A stretch of 54,975 nucleotides of DNA from Noviherbaspirillum denitrificans (GTDB lineage: Bacteria > Pseudomonadota > Gammaproteobacteria > Burkholderiales > Burkholderiaceae_D), in assembly GCF_002211445.1 (NCBI RefSeq), contig NZ_LSTO01000001.1:77211-132185 (forward strand). The letters are read 5' to 3'. Made by a program: the position numbers and the translations under genes. The notes beneath the pieces are model-generated. The model did no database searches and was not told the DNA's origin. It was given only the letters and a program-made list of their open reading frames with translations. Positions within the stretch are counted from its first letter, which is position 1, and every line of letters begins with the position of its first letter. Below, piece by piece: positions 9,578 to 17,924 of the stretch.

Positions 9578-10915
9578 ATGACGCGTAAATATTTCGGCAC
9601 CGACGGCGTACGCGGCCGCGTCGGAACGCTTCCGATTACTCCGGACCTCGTGATGAAACTCGGTTACGCCGCCGGCAAGGTGCTTGCACAGGCCGAGACG
9701 AGCAGTGGCAAACCTTGCGTCCTGATCGGCAAGGACACGCGCATTTCGGGCTACATGCTGGAAGCAGCGCTTGAAGCAGGATTCGCGGCGGCGGGCGTCG
9801 ACGTCATGCTGGCCGGCCCGATGCCCACGCCGGCCATCGCCTACCTCACGCGTGCATTGCGCCTGTCCGCGGGTGTGGTCATTTCGGCATCGCACAACCC
9901 CTACGATGACAACGGCATCAAATTTTTCTCGGCATCGGGCAACAAGCTGCCCGATGCGGTGGAGTCCGATATCGAAGCCTTGCTGGAAGAGCCGATCGTA
10001 TGCGAGTCGTCGGAAAAGCTGGGGAAGGCCAAGCGTCTCTTCGATGCCCAGGGACGCTACATCGAGTTTTGCAAGAGTACGTTCCCGAATGAACTCGACC
10101 TCAGGGGCCTGAAGATCGTCGTCGACTGCGCACATGGCGCGGCATACCACATTGCACCGGATGTATTCCACGAGCTTGGTGCCGAAGTCATCGCGATCGG
10201 TAACCAGCCTAACGGTTTGAACATCAATGACGGCGTCGGTGCGACGGCACCCGCGGCGCTTTCCGCAGCGGTGAAGGAGCACAAGGCGGACCTCGGCATC
10301 GCGCTCGACGGTGACGCTGACCGCCTCCTCATGGTGGACAATACCGGCCGTACCTACAACGGTGATGAGTTGTTGTATGTGATGGTCAAGGACCGCATGG
10401 CAACAACGCCGGTGGCCGGCGTTGTCGGCACACTGATGACGAACATGGCGCTTGAGGTGGCGCTCAAGCAGATGGGCATCGGCTTTGCGCGTGCAAAGGT
10501 CGGTGATCGTTATGTGCTGGAAGTGTTGCACGAGCGTGGATGGCTGATTGGTGGCGAAGGTTCCGGCCACCTGCTTGTCCTCGACAAGCACACGACCGGC
10601 GATGGCATCGTCTCGGCGCTGCAGATCCTCTCGGCGCTGAAGCGCAGCGGCAAGACGCTGGCGCAGGCAACGTCCGACCTCGTATTGTTCCCGCAGTCGC
10701 TCGTCAACGTAAAGGTCACGCCTGGTTTCGACTGGCAAAAAAATGGCGCCGTCGTTGCGGAGAAGGAAGTGGTTGAGGCTGAGCTGGGCGACAACGGTCG
10801 TGTGCTCATCCGCGCATCCGGCACCGAACCTCTTGTTCGCGTGATGGTGGAAGCACGCGATGAGGACGATGCGGGGCGAATGGCCAGACGCATTGCCGAT
10901 AAGCTGGCAGCCTGA
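9578..10915 (+). CDS. glmM: Phosphoglucosamine mutase
   Basis: GlmM converts glucosamine-6-phosphate to glucosamine-1-phosphate for UDP-GlcNAc, and so for peptidoglycan and lipopolysaccharide. The 445 residues are the typical length. The phosphoserine loop is [14 protein letters not shown], the Mg-binding loop [12 protein letters not shown], the sugar-specificity loop GGEGSGHLL, and the phosphate-binding loop [12 protein letters not shown]. The sequence AAGGAT just before the ATG serves as ribosome binding site and lies in the 3' end of folP. Confidence 0.97.
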   Translation: MTRKYFGTDGVRGRVGTLPITPDLVMKLGYAAGKVLAQAETSSGKPCVLIGKDTRISGYMLEAALEAGFAAAGVDVMLAGPMPTPAIAYLTRALRLSAGVVISASHNPYDDNGIKFFSASGNKLPDAVESDIEALLEEPIVCESSEKLGKAKRLFDAQGRYIEFCKSTFPNELDLRGLKIVVDCAHGAAYHIAPDVFHELGAEVIAIGNQPNGLNINDGVGATAPAALSAAVKEHKADLGIALDGDADRLLMVDNTGRTYNGDELLYVMVKDRMATTPVAGVVGTLMTNMALEVALKQMGIGFARAKVGDRYVLEVLHERGWLIGGEGSGHLLVLDKHTTGDGIVSALQILSALKRSGKTLAQATSDLVLFPQSLVNVKVTPGFDWQKNGAVVAEKEVVEAELGDNGRVLIRASGTEPLVRVMVEARDEDDAGRMARRIADKLAA

Positions 10916-10923
10916 TCGGGGAC

Positions 10924-10970
10924 TGCCTTGAAGGAGGAGGCGCTGCCCGCGCTTCCTCAATATTCCTCAA
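10924..10970 (+). terminator. Nested hairpin after glmM
   Basis: GAGGAGGCGC (10934-10943) pairs with GCGCTTCCTC (10949-10958) with one G-U pair, and outside it CCTTGA can pair with TCAAGG. There is no T-run, so intrinsic termination is doubtful. It separates the folP-glmM transcript from the tRNA-Pro promoter about 20 bp on. Confidence 0.4.
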
Positions 10971-10986
10971 GGCACGAGTATTAAAA

Positions 10987-11015
10987 TTGACCGGAATGCC
11001 TCGTGCCGGTATGAT
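10987..11015 (+). promoter_or_regulatory. tRNA-Pro promoter (sigma70)
   Basis: TTGACC (10987-10992), an exact 17-nt spacer and TATGAT (11010-11015). The predicted transcription start, around 11022, is 4 nt before the mature tRNA 5' end, so the leader trimmed by RNase P would be very short. Confidence 0.75.
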
Positions 11016-11025
11016 GCAACTCTCT

Positions 11026-11102
11026 CGGGGCGTAGCGCAGCCTGGTAGCGCACCTGATTTGGGATCAGGTGGTCGGACGTTCGAATCGTCTCGCCCCGAC
11101 CA
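11026..11102 (+). tRNA. tRNA-Pro (UGG)
   Basis: The 77-nt gene folds as a full cloverleaf: acceptor CGGGGCG/CGCCCCG with the C1-G72 pair typical of bacterial tRNA-Pro, D arm GCGC/GCGC, anticodon stem CCTGA/TCAGG with loop TTTGGGA (anticodon TGG), T loop TTCGAAT, discriminator A and encoded CCA (11100-11102). It reads most proline codons by wobble. Confidence 0.97.
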
Positions 11103-11377
11103 GAATTCCTCCCACAGCGGCTTTTCGGTTGATTTCACGAGAGCCAAACAGCTCGATTTTTCCCTCTGTACCAATAACTGGTGTTACGTGGCGCACGCAA
11201 CGCTTGTGGCCGTCACCAGAATGATGCCCCTAGGCATCATTAGGTAATTGCTGGCAAAATGTGCCTTCCGGATCATGCATCTCGCATCATCCTCGCACCA
11301 TCAATCATGCGGACGGAAAAACCAATGGCATCTGACGGACTCGCATCCTGTACGCCGCAAGCGTGCGTGGCTGTCGA
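11103..11377 (+). promoter_or_regulatory. Leader region of the globin-coupled c-di-GMP gene
   Basis: This 275-bp gap between tRNA-Pro and the next gene has no supported gene. It holds a perfect 9-bp inverted repeat, AATGATGCC-CCTA-GGCATCATT (11220-11241), about 135 bp before the start codon. No convincing sigma70 pair and no Shine-Dalgarno sequence at the start were found. The palindrome could be an operator or a short RNA hairpin; it is followed by AGGTAATT, not a T-run, so it is not a standard terminator. Confidence 0.4.
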
Positions 11378-14320
11378 ATGAAGAAGCTCGAGGAGCTGGT
11401 GGACCGGATCTCCGCGGAGATCGGCATCGACTTCGGCGAGATTGCCAGGCGCAAGGATGCGCTCGAAATCACCGAGGAGGATGTTGCCTGCCTGCGCAAA
11501 GTGCATGAACTGCTGCGGCCGCACCAGCAGGCATTGGTATCCACTATCCACGACTACCTGTTTCGCTTTCCCGAGCTTGAGGACATGCTGGGTGATCCGA
11601 TCAAGGCCAGCCGTCTCAAGCTTGCACAGATCGCCTATTTCGAACGCGTGACAGCAGGAACCTATGACGAGGGCTACGTGAAGGATCGTCTTCGCGTCGG
11701 ACTCGTGCATCAGATGATTGCACTGGAGCCCAAGTGGTATGTCGGTGCCTACCGCAAGTACTTGTCCGAACTGATCCCCATCCTGTCCCGTCTGTTCAAG
11801 AACGACCAGGACGAATTCTTCCGCACCTGCGATGCGATCATGAAAGTGATTTGCTTCGATATGGTGCTGGCGCTCGACACGTATTTTCAAGCCGACCGTG
11901 ACGAGGTTGTTCGGGTCAAGAACCAGACGGAACAGATCCTCGCCTCCATGCCCTCCGGGCTGATGGTGGTGGATGCCGATCTGAAAATCCGTTCCATCAA
12001 TCATGCGATGTGCCGCATGTTCAAGGTCGAGCGGGATGCGGATGCCGTCGGAAAACCGCTGACGTCTGTCGTCTGGAGCCGGCAATTGACGGAGCGGCTG
12101 CGGCATGCGCTCGCCACCGGCGAGCAGACGCACGACCTGCAGGTGAGCATTGTGGATGAGCGCGGCAAGCGCTACTTTGCGTTCGACCTGTCGACCGCGC
12201 TGCTGAAGCAGGAGGGTGTTCTGCTGCTCATGGCGCAGGAAATCACGGAACGTCTGCATTCGCAGGAAGAACTGCGTCGCTTCCGCATGGCGCTCGACAG
12301 CGCCATCGATGCGATCTACCTGATCGACCGCGAAGAGATGCGCTTCATCGATGCCAATGAAACCGCGCTCGCGACACTCGGTTACAGCCATGACGAACTG
12401 TTGCGGCTGGGGCCGCAGGACCTGAAGCCGGACCATGGGGAACTGGAGCGCATCCATCGGCGCTTCGATGAAGTCATCCAGTCCCAGAACAAGACCGGCA
12501 TGATCGAAACCGTCCACCAGCGCAAGGACGGCACCCGGCTCGCGGTCGAAGTTTATCTGCGCGCGATTGAATCCGAAGGGCGGCAGTTGCTGGTGGCGGT
12601 CGTGCGCGACATGACGCAGCGTCTTGCGGCGGAAGCCGTGCTGCGCGAAAGCGAGGAACGCTTCCGCGTGGCGTTCAACCAGGCTGCGGTCGGGCTGGCA
12701 CATGTGGCACCGGAAGGTCGCTGGCTCATGGTGAACAACAAGCTGTGCGAGATCGTCGGCTATTCCCGCGCGGAGCTGCTGACGATGGGCTTCCAGGACA
12801 TTACCCATCCCGAAGACCTCGTGTCCGACTGGGCCATCGCGCGCCGCATGATTGCCGGCGAGCTGGATGAAAAGACGCGCGAGAAGCGTTACCTGCACAA
12901 GAACGGCTACTACATCTGGGTCAACCTCACCAGCTCGATGGTGAAGGACGCCGACGGCAATCCGAAGTATTACAGCACCGTGGTGGAAGACATTTCCCGC
13001 CGCAAGCAGATCGAGGAAGAACTGCTGCACCTGGCCAACCATGATGCGCTCACCAGCTTGCCGAACCGATCGCTGCTGCTGGACCGGCTCGGACAGGCGC
13101 TCGTGTTTGCCGGCCGCTCGACAGGCCAGGTCGGAGTCATGCTGGTCGACCTCGACCGCTTCAAGACCATCAATGACAGCCTGGGACACGAGGTCGGCGA
13201 CAGGATCATCGTCGAGATTGCACGGCGGCTTTCGGATTGTGTGCGCGCGGGCGACACCATCGCGCGCCTGAGCGGCGACGAGTTCGTGCTGATCCGGCCG
13301 GATGTGACGCGCGAGGATGAGATCGCGACCCTGGCACAACAGATACTCGACGCGATGTCGCGGCCGATGACGATACAGGGGCACGAGTTGTACCCATCCG
13401 CCAGCATTGGCGTGAGCATGTATCCGAGGGACGGGCTGGATGGTCCGACGCTGCTCAAGAATGCGGACACGGCCATGTACCGCGCGAAGGACGCCGGCAG
13501 GAACAACTTCCAGTTCTATGCGCATGAAATGAATTCGCGCGCGCTGGACCGCCTCAAGACCGAAACCGGATTGCGGCGCGCGCTCGAACGCGGCGAATTC
13601 GTTGTCCACTACCAGCCGCAGATGGACGTGGCTACTGGCCGCGTGATCGGCGCCGAAGCGCTCCTGCGCTGGGAGCTGCCGGGACAGGGGATGGTTTTTC
13701 CGGCGGACTTTATTCCGATTGCCGAGGAAACGGGACTCATCGTTCCGATCGGCCAATGGGTTCTTCGACATGTCTGCGAGCAGAAGCGGAAGTGGCACGA
13801 TGCAGGCTGGTTCCCCGACCTGCGGATCGCTGTCAACTTGTCGGCCCGCCAGTTCAAGCAGCAGGACATTGCACGTGCGGTATCGCAGGTCCTGCAAGAG
13901 ACCGGATGCCGGCCGGAATGGCTTGAGCTGGAGATCACGGAAAGCGTGGTGATGGAGAGTCCCGAAGCAGCGGCCGAAACGCTGCACAAGCTGAGTACGA
14001 TGGGCGTGCACCTGTCGATCGATGACTTCGGCACCGGCTACTCAAGTCTCAGTTATCTCAAGCGTTTCCCCCTCGATGCGCTCAAGATCGACAGATCCTT
14101 TGTCCGCGACGTCACCGTCGATGCCGACGACGCCGCCATCGTCAGGGCCGTCATCGCCCTGGCCCACAGCCTGAAGCTGAGCGTTATCGCGGAAGGCGTG
14201 GAAACCGCCGACCATCTCGACTTCCTGCGCGCACAGCAATGTGATGCAGTGCAGGGTTATCACCTCGGCAGGCCGATGCCGGTCGATAAATTCGAGCACT
14301 TCATGCGCGAAAGCAAATAG
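11378..14320 (+). CDS. Globin-coupled sensor with three PAS, GGDEF and EAL domains
   Basis: This is a predicted heme-based oxygen sensor controlling cyclic-di-GMP. The ATG at 11378 gives 980 residues (MKKLEELVDRIS); a GTG at 11363 is an alternative and neither has a clear ribosome binding site. Residues ~5-165 match the sensor-globin fold, with the probable proximal histidine at residue 111 in RVGLVHQMIALEPKWYVGAY. Three PAS repeats follow (~180-290, 300-415, 422-540). The cyclase domain has SGDEF in place of GGDEF (632-636) and an upstream RxxD product-inhibition site (RAGD). The phosphodiesterase domain has EALLRW (760-765) and [10 protein letters not shown]. No membrane segment is seen. 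Both catalytic halves look intact, so net direction is unknown. Confidence 0.9.
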   Translation: MKKLEELVDRISAEIGIDFGEIARRKDALEITEEDVACLRKVHELLRPHQQALVSTIHDYLFRFPELEDMLGDPIKASRLKLAQIAYFERVTAGTYDEGYVKDRLRVGLVHQMIALEPKWYVGAYRKYLSELIPILSRLFKNDQDEFFRTCDAIMKVICFDMVLALDTYFQADRDEVVRVKNQTEQILASMPSGLMVVDADLKIRSINHAMCRMFKVERDADAVGKPLTSVVWSRQLTERLRHALATGEQTHDLQVSIVDERGKRYFAFDLSTALLKQEGVLLLMAQEITERLHSQEELRRFRMALDSAIDAIYLIDREEMRFIDANETALATLGYSHDELLRLGPQDLKPDHGELERIHRRFDEVIQSQNKTGMIETVHQRKDGTRLAVEVYLRAIESEGRQLLVAVVRDMTQRLAAEAVLRESEERFRVAFNQAAVGLAHVAPEGRWLMVNNKLCEIVGYSRAELLTMGFQDITHPEDLVSDWAIARRMIAGELDEKTREKRYLHKNGYYIWVNLTSSMVKDADGNPKYYSTVVEDISRRKQIEEELLHLANHDALTSLPNRSLLLDRLGQALVFAGRSTGQVGVMLVDLDRFKTINDSLGHEVGDRIIVEIARRLSDCVRAGDTIARLSGDEFVLIRPDVTREDEIATLAQQILDAMSRPMTIQGHELYPSASIGVSMYPRDGLDGPTLLKNADTAMYRAKDAGRNNFQFYAHEMNSRALDRLKTETGLRRALERGEFVVHYQPQMDVATGRVIGAEALLRWELPGQGMVFPADFIPIAEETGLIVPIGQWVLRHVCEQKRKWHDAGWFPDLRIAVNLSARQFKQQDIARAVSQVLQETGCRPEWLELEITESVVMESPEAAAETLHKLSTMGVHLSIDDFGTGYSSLSYLKRFPLDALKIDRSFVRDVTVDADDAAIVRAVIALAHSLKLSVIAEGVETADHLDFLRAQQCDAVQGYHLGRPMPVDKFEHFMRESK

Positions 14321-14346
14321 CCGCTTGCCGGAAGTCGTGCCAGTCA

Positions 14347-14375
14347 TTGAAACACGCAGGCATTAGATGTAATAT
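14347..14375 (+). promoter_or_regulatory. tRNA-Arg promoter (sigma70)
   Basis: TTGAAA (14347-14352), an exact 17-nt spacer and TAATAT (14370-14375) form the strongest promoter-like pair in this region. Predicted start is near 14382, giving a leader of about 50 nt that can form an imperfect hairpin (GGAG-CACGC with GCGTG-CTCC, about 14393-14417) before the tRNA. It is also the only evident promoter for the downstream CYTH-CHAD gene. Confidence 0.7.
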
Positions 14376-14431
14376 CCGCAAGCTTCAATTCCGGAGGCAC
14401 GCTGCGCGCGTGCTCCTTGAATGATTGATAA

Positions 14432-14508
14432 CTGTCCGTAGCTCAGTTGGATAGAGCAACAGCCTTCTAAGCTGTGGGTCGGGGGTTCGATTCCCTCCGG
14501 ACAGGCCA
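14432..14508 (+). tRNA. tRNA-Arg (UCU)
   Basis: The 77-nt cloverleaf has a perfect acceptor stem CTGTCCG/CGGACAG, D arm GCTC/GAGC, anticodon stem ACAGC/GCTGT with loop CTTCTAA (anticodon TCT), T loop TTCGATT, discriminator G and encoded CCA (14506-14508). It decodes AGA/AGG, rare codons in GC-rich genomes. The next protein gene begins 13 nt after the CCA. Confidence 0.96.
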
Positions 14509-14521
14509 TCCTCCCGCCGCC

Positions 14522-16054
14522 ATGGAAATCGAACTGAAGCTGGAACTCGATCCGGCGGACTCGCACAAGCTCAGGCGCCATCCACTCATTGCGAAGCTCG
14601 CTGCCGGCAGGGCGCAGCGCGAAACGCAGACGTCCATCTACTTCGATACGCCCGACTACTTCCTCCTGACGCACAATGCCGGGGTGCGCGTCCGGCAGAC
14701 GGGACACCGTTGGGTTCAGACACTGAAGGCCGGAGGCGGCGTAACGGGTGGACTGCATGTCCGCAATGAATGGGAAACGCCGGTGAGTGGTCCTGCGCTG
14801 GAACTCCGGAAGCTTGCCGCACTGGCTGAACCGGGTTCGCTCCTTCATCAGCCCGCCACAATGCAGAGATTGGCGGCGCTGCAGCCGGTATTCACGGTAA
14901 CGGTGCAGCGTACGACCTGGAACCTGCGTGACGGAGAGAACCTGATCGAGCTGGTGCTCGATGAAGGAAGCATCCGGCGCGAAGGCACCACGCTTCCTGT
15001 CAATGAAATCGAACTCGAACTGAAAGCCGGCGAGCCTGGCAGCCTGTACCTGCTTGCACTCAGGCTGCTCAACCACGTTCCGCTGCGCCTGAGCAATGCC
15101 AGCAAGGCGCAACGTGGTTATGCGTTGTGCGGCCAGGTGAAATCCGGACCATACCGGGCCAGTCCGCTTTCCTACGGCCCGGCACCAAACATAGAAACAG
15201 GTTTGCGCGAGATCGTCCTGAACTGCCTCGCCCATATCCAGGCCAACGAAGCGGGTGTCCTCGAGGGCAACGATGCAGAATGCCTGCACCAGATGCGCGT
15301 GGGCGTACGCCGGCTGCGTTCGGCACTGCAGCTGTTCCAGGCGCTTGCACCGTGTCCCGATGAATTGCGGGACGAGATCCGCTGGCTGGGCGGCAAGCTG
15401 GGCGCGGCGAGGGACTGGGATGTGCTTGTGTCGACAACGCTGGGGCGCATCGGCGACGCGGGAGCCGAATATCTTCCTGCAATCAGTGAGGTTGCTGCTG
15501 CGGTCGCGCGCGAGAAGCGCGCCGAGGCAGGCGCTGCGCTGCGCTCGCCACGATACTCTTGCGCCATGATGCGCATGTTTGCATGGGCCACGGATGCGCA
15601 ATGGCGGGAAGGCATGTTGCCGGCGGAAGCAGGCATGCTCGATACACCGCTGGAAGCGTTTGCACAAGCGGCGATCGGACACAGCCGCAAGCAGGTGCTC
15701 AAGCGCGGAAAGAATATCAGGAAGGCGTCAGCACCGAAGCTGCACGAGCTGCGGATTGCAGCGAAGAGAAACCGCTATGCCGTCGAATTTTTCTCATCCC
15801 TATACCGGCCGCGGCGCCTGCGCCGCTATCTCGACGCACTCGTCGCGTTGCAGGATGAACTGGGCAGACGCAATGATCTGGCGACTGGCTGCAGCCTGCT
15901 CGGCCAACTGGAAATCTGGAAGCCGGAGATCGCGGCCGCTGCAGGTTTCGTGCGTGGATGCCTGGAAGCCGAAGCATCGGGTCGTCGCCGGAAGTTGCGC
16001 AACGCATGGAAGCGCTTTTGTGCAGCTGGCTTGCCACGATTGTCCTCAGATTAG
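14522..16054 (+). CDS. CYTH-CHAD domain protein (triphosphatase / polyphosphate-linked)
   Basis: This 510-residue protein joins an N-terminal CYTH domain, whose family hydrolyses inorganic triphosphate or related substrates, to a C-terminal CHAD domain, a helical fold with conserved histidines and basic residues linked to polyphosphate binding. The diagnostic ExExK motif is at the very start (EIELK, residues 2-6). CHAD begins around residue 225, with His in ECLHQMRVGVRRLRSAL and another in LHELRIAAKRNRYAVEFF. The ATG at 14522 is chosen because an upstream in-frame start lies in tRNA-Arg. There is no Shine-Dalgarno sequence. It is the YgiF architecture; the physiological substrate is not shown by sequence. 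Confidence 0.9.
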   Translation: MEIELKLELDPADSHKLRRHPLIAKLAAGRAQRETQTSIYFDTPDYFLLTHNAGVRVRQTGHRWVQTLKAGGGVTGGLHVRNEWETPVSGPALELRKLAALAEPGSLLHQPATMQRLAALQPVFTVTVQRTTWNLRDGENLIELVLDEGSIRREGTTLPVNEIELELKAGEPGSLYLLALRLLNHVPLRLSNASKAQRGYALCGQVKSGPYRASPLSYGPAPNIETGLREIVLNCLAHIQANEAGVLEGNDAECLHQMRVGVRRLRSALQLFQALAPCPDELRDEIRWLGGKLGAARDWDVLVSTTLGRIGDAGAEYLPAISEVAAAVAREKRAEAGAALRSPRYSCAMMRMFAWATDAQWREGMLPAEAGMLDTPLEAFAQAAIGHSRKQVLKRGKNIRKASAPKLHELRIAAKRNRYAVEFFSSLYRPRRLRRYLDALVALQDELGRRNDLATGCSLLGQLEIWKPEIAAAAGFVRGCLEAEASGRRRKLRNAWKRFCAAGLPRLSSD

Positions 16055-16172
16055 GTCCGTGCCGGCGTAATTGTGCTGTTCCATATTCAGACCCCGGCAG
16101 CCACCTGCATCGTTTTACAAAGCGTATAATATTTCCTCAAGGAAATTTGTTGGGTGTCCACCCAGTCCTGCG

Positions 16173-17465
16173 ATGCCGGAAGAGCACGTCATAACGTCAG
16201 TCAACAAGCATTACCTCGACAAGGTACTCAGCCTGGCCGAGCAGGCTGACATTACGGCGACGGAAGACATCTTTGACGCGCGGGGAATGAAGCTTGTTGC
16301 CAAAGGGGCAAGAATCTCGCGCAGTCTGCAGGAGCGGCTGACCAGCCGCAAGTTGAGCAAACCCTTCGAATCCAGCATCGCCGTAGCATCAGGCGTCAAC
16401 ATCGACTTTATCGCCACCGAAGCACAACGCATTGCCGACACGGTCGAACCGGTGCGTTCCATCATGCGCACCGTCACCGGCGTCTCGCCAGTCCAGATCC
16501 TGGCAGGAATCCAGTTCGGCAGTGCAATGAGTACCATGCTCACCATTATCGAACGGGGCGGCAAGGAGGCGTTGGAACACAGCGTCATGGTCAGCCTGCT
16601 GTCAGTCTGCCTTGCACGGAAATTCGGGCTGAGCATGACGGACCAGACAGTGGTTGCGCTGGCCGGCCTGCTGCATGACATCGGCGAACTGTACATCGAC
16701 CCGGAATACCTGCATGCCGACCGCCGGCTGTATCCGCATGAATGGCGCCACGTCGTCGTGCATCCGCGTATCGGGCAGATGCTGATTTCCGGACTGGAGA
16801 ATTATCCGGCCAGCGTCGCGCAGGCCGTCTACGAACACCACGAGCGCTTTGATGGCGGCGGCTATCCGCGCCAGGTGGCGGGCAGCAATATCAGTCCGGC
16901 AGGGCAGGTCATCTCGGTGGCGGAAATGATTTCCGGGATCTTCCTCGACAAGGACAAGCCGCTTCAGCGCGCCGAATTGGCCCTGCGCATCCTCCCCGGA
17001 GAATTCGCCCGCGAACTCGGTACGGTCGTCTCGCTGGCGATGCAATCCGCACGCGGCAATGACAGCAGGAGTGACGAGAGCGGCCAGCCTACAGGCGAAG
17101 AGCGTGGCAACGTGCAGGCCTTGTACCAGCGCATCGTTTCGGTTCAGCAGCTGGGGCAGGACCTTGCCGCGAAGCCGGACCTGAAATCGAAAAAGCCCCA
17201 GCAGATGCTGGCCGACATGGAACGTCGCGTCATCAATATCCAGCGTGCCTTCAGCAGCACCGGGCTGGACCTGTGCCTGGATGAGACGTGCAGCTTTTTT
17301 GAAACGCGGAGTGCGCAGATTCTGTTCGAGACCGCTGTCTCCACAAGCGAAATCCAGTGGCGACTGCGGGACGTGGCGCGGGATTTGTCACTCCAGGCTT
17401 CCGTGCTGGAAGACGTCGAAGCCACAGCGCTCCAGCCCCTGATCGATCTCCTCGACGGCGAGTAG
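16173..17465 (+). CDS. HD-GYP-type phosphohydrolase domain protein
   Basis: This is a predicted cyclic-di-GMP phosphodiesterase or a divergent relative. The ATG at 16173 gives 430 residues (MPEEHVITSVNKHYL); earlier in-frame codons overlap the intergenic region and read unlike protein. The HD-GYP metal-binding series is present: H136, HD 168-169, H197, HH 222-223 and FDGGGYP (226-232). The usual HDxGK lysine is replaced by glutamate (HDIGE, E172), which could alter catalysis. The N-terminal ~120 residues resemble no sensor I recognise, and the C-terminal ~100 residues are predicted helical. It abuts the convergent DUF4124 gene with no gap. Confidence 0.85.
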   Translation: MPEEHVITSVNKHYLDKVLSLAEQADITATEDIFDARGMKLVAKGARISRSLQERLTSRKLSKPFESSIAVASGVNIDFIATEAQRIADTVEPVRSIMRTVTGVSPVQILAGIQFGSAMSTMLTIIERGGKEALEHSVMVSLLSVCLARKFGLSMTDQTVVALAGLLHDIGELYIDPEYLHADRRLYPHEWRHVVVHPRIGQMLISGLENYPASVAQAVYEHHERFDGGGYPRQVAGSNISPAGQVISVAEMISGIFLDKDKPLQRAELALRILPGEFARELGTVVSLAMQSARGNDSRSDESGQPTGEERGNVQALYQRIVSVQQLGQDLAAKPDLKSKKPQQMLADMERRVINIQRAFSSTGLDLCLDETCSFFETRSAQILFETAVSTSEIQWRLRDVARDLSLQASVLEDVEATALQPLIDLLDGE

Positions 17466-17924
17466 CTATTTCGCGAAGCCGAGCTCACGCTCGTACCAGC
17501 GTCCGCATTCGGCTTCGTATTCCGCAGTGATGCGCTCGACCTTGCGCCTTGCCTTCTCATTGGCGATGCCCACGGCGCGCGCCGCATCTTCCTTCGCCAG
17601 GCGCTGGCGGCGCGCATGGGCTGCGCATTTCTTGTGCCGCACCGCACTTTCCCGCGATGCGCGCTTCAATTCGCGCTGCTCGGCCGCTTCATGCTTATGG
17701 CGCTCGCGCTCCAGGTTGTTCAGCATCTTCTTGTCACGCGCCGCCTGGCGTTCGCCCTCGCCATCGCCGGACACGGGAGCGGTCTTGAGGTCAAGGAGCT
17801 CTCCGCCATCGCAGGGCGTATCACGGTAGGTTACCGTGTCGCCCGTCCGGCATTTGAAGACGGCAGATGCGGGCAGCGATAGCGCAAGCCCCAGGGCCAG
17901 GAAAAGCAATGCAGCCTTCCGCAT
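17466..17924 (-). CDS. DUF4124 domain protein, periplasmic
   Basis: This 152-residue protein has a clear signal peptide (MRKAALLFLALGLALSLPASA, cleavage expected before VFKC). It is followed by a short DUF4124-like module with two cysteines (FKCRTGDTVTYRDTPC), then a long helical stretch rich in Arg, Lys, Glu and Ala, probably a coiled coil, ending with a third and fourth cysteine (KKCAAHAR, EAECGRWYEREL). Function is unknown. It is the last gene of the wrbA operon; its ATG shares one base with the upstream TGA (TGATG), so translation is probably coupled. Confidence 0.83.
   Translation of the reverse strand: MRKAALLFLALGLALSLPASAVFKCRTGDTVTYRDTPCDGGELLDLKTAPVSGDGEGERQAARDKKMLNNLERERHKHEAAEQRELKRASRESAVRHKKCAAHARRQRLAKEDAARAVGIANEKARRKVERITAEYEAECGRWYERELGFAK

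Noticed and set aside
7172-10960. Antisense frames of 492 and 519 codons over ftsH and glmM
   Set aside because: Both oppose conserved essential genes and show shadow composition.
11273-14011. 912-codon open frame antisense to the globin-sensor gene
   Set aside because: It lies on the opposite strand of a gene with clear domains, and its residues (His, Arg, Gln, Asp, Val, Leu-rich, no motif) are typical of the shadow produced by GC-rich codon use.
11026-14508. Genomic island with tRNA attachment repeats
   Set aside because: No integrase, and no repeat of either tRNA 3' end was seen inside or around the block.
16071-16172. 34-codon N-terminal extension of the HD-GYP protein
   Set aside because: The extra residues are not protein-like and cross the intergenic spacer; the ATG at 16173 starts a better-behaved sequence.
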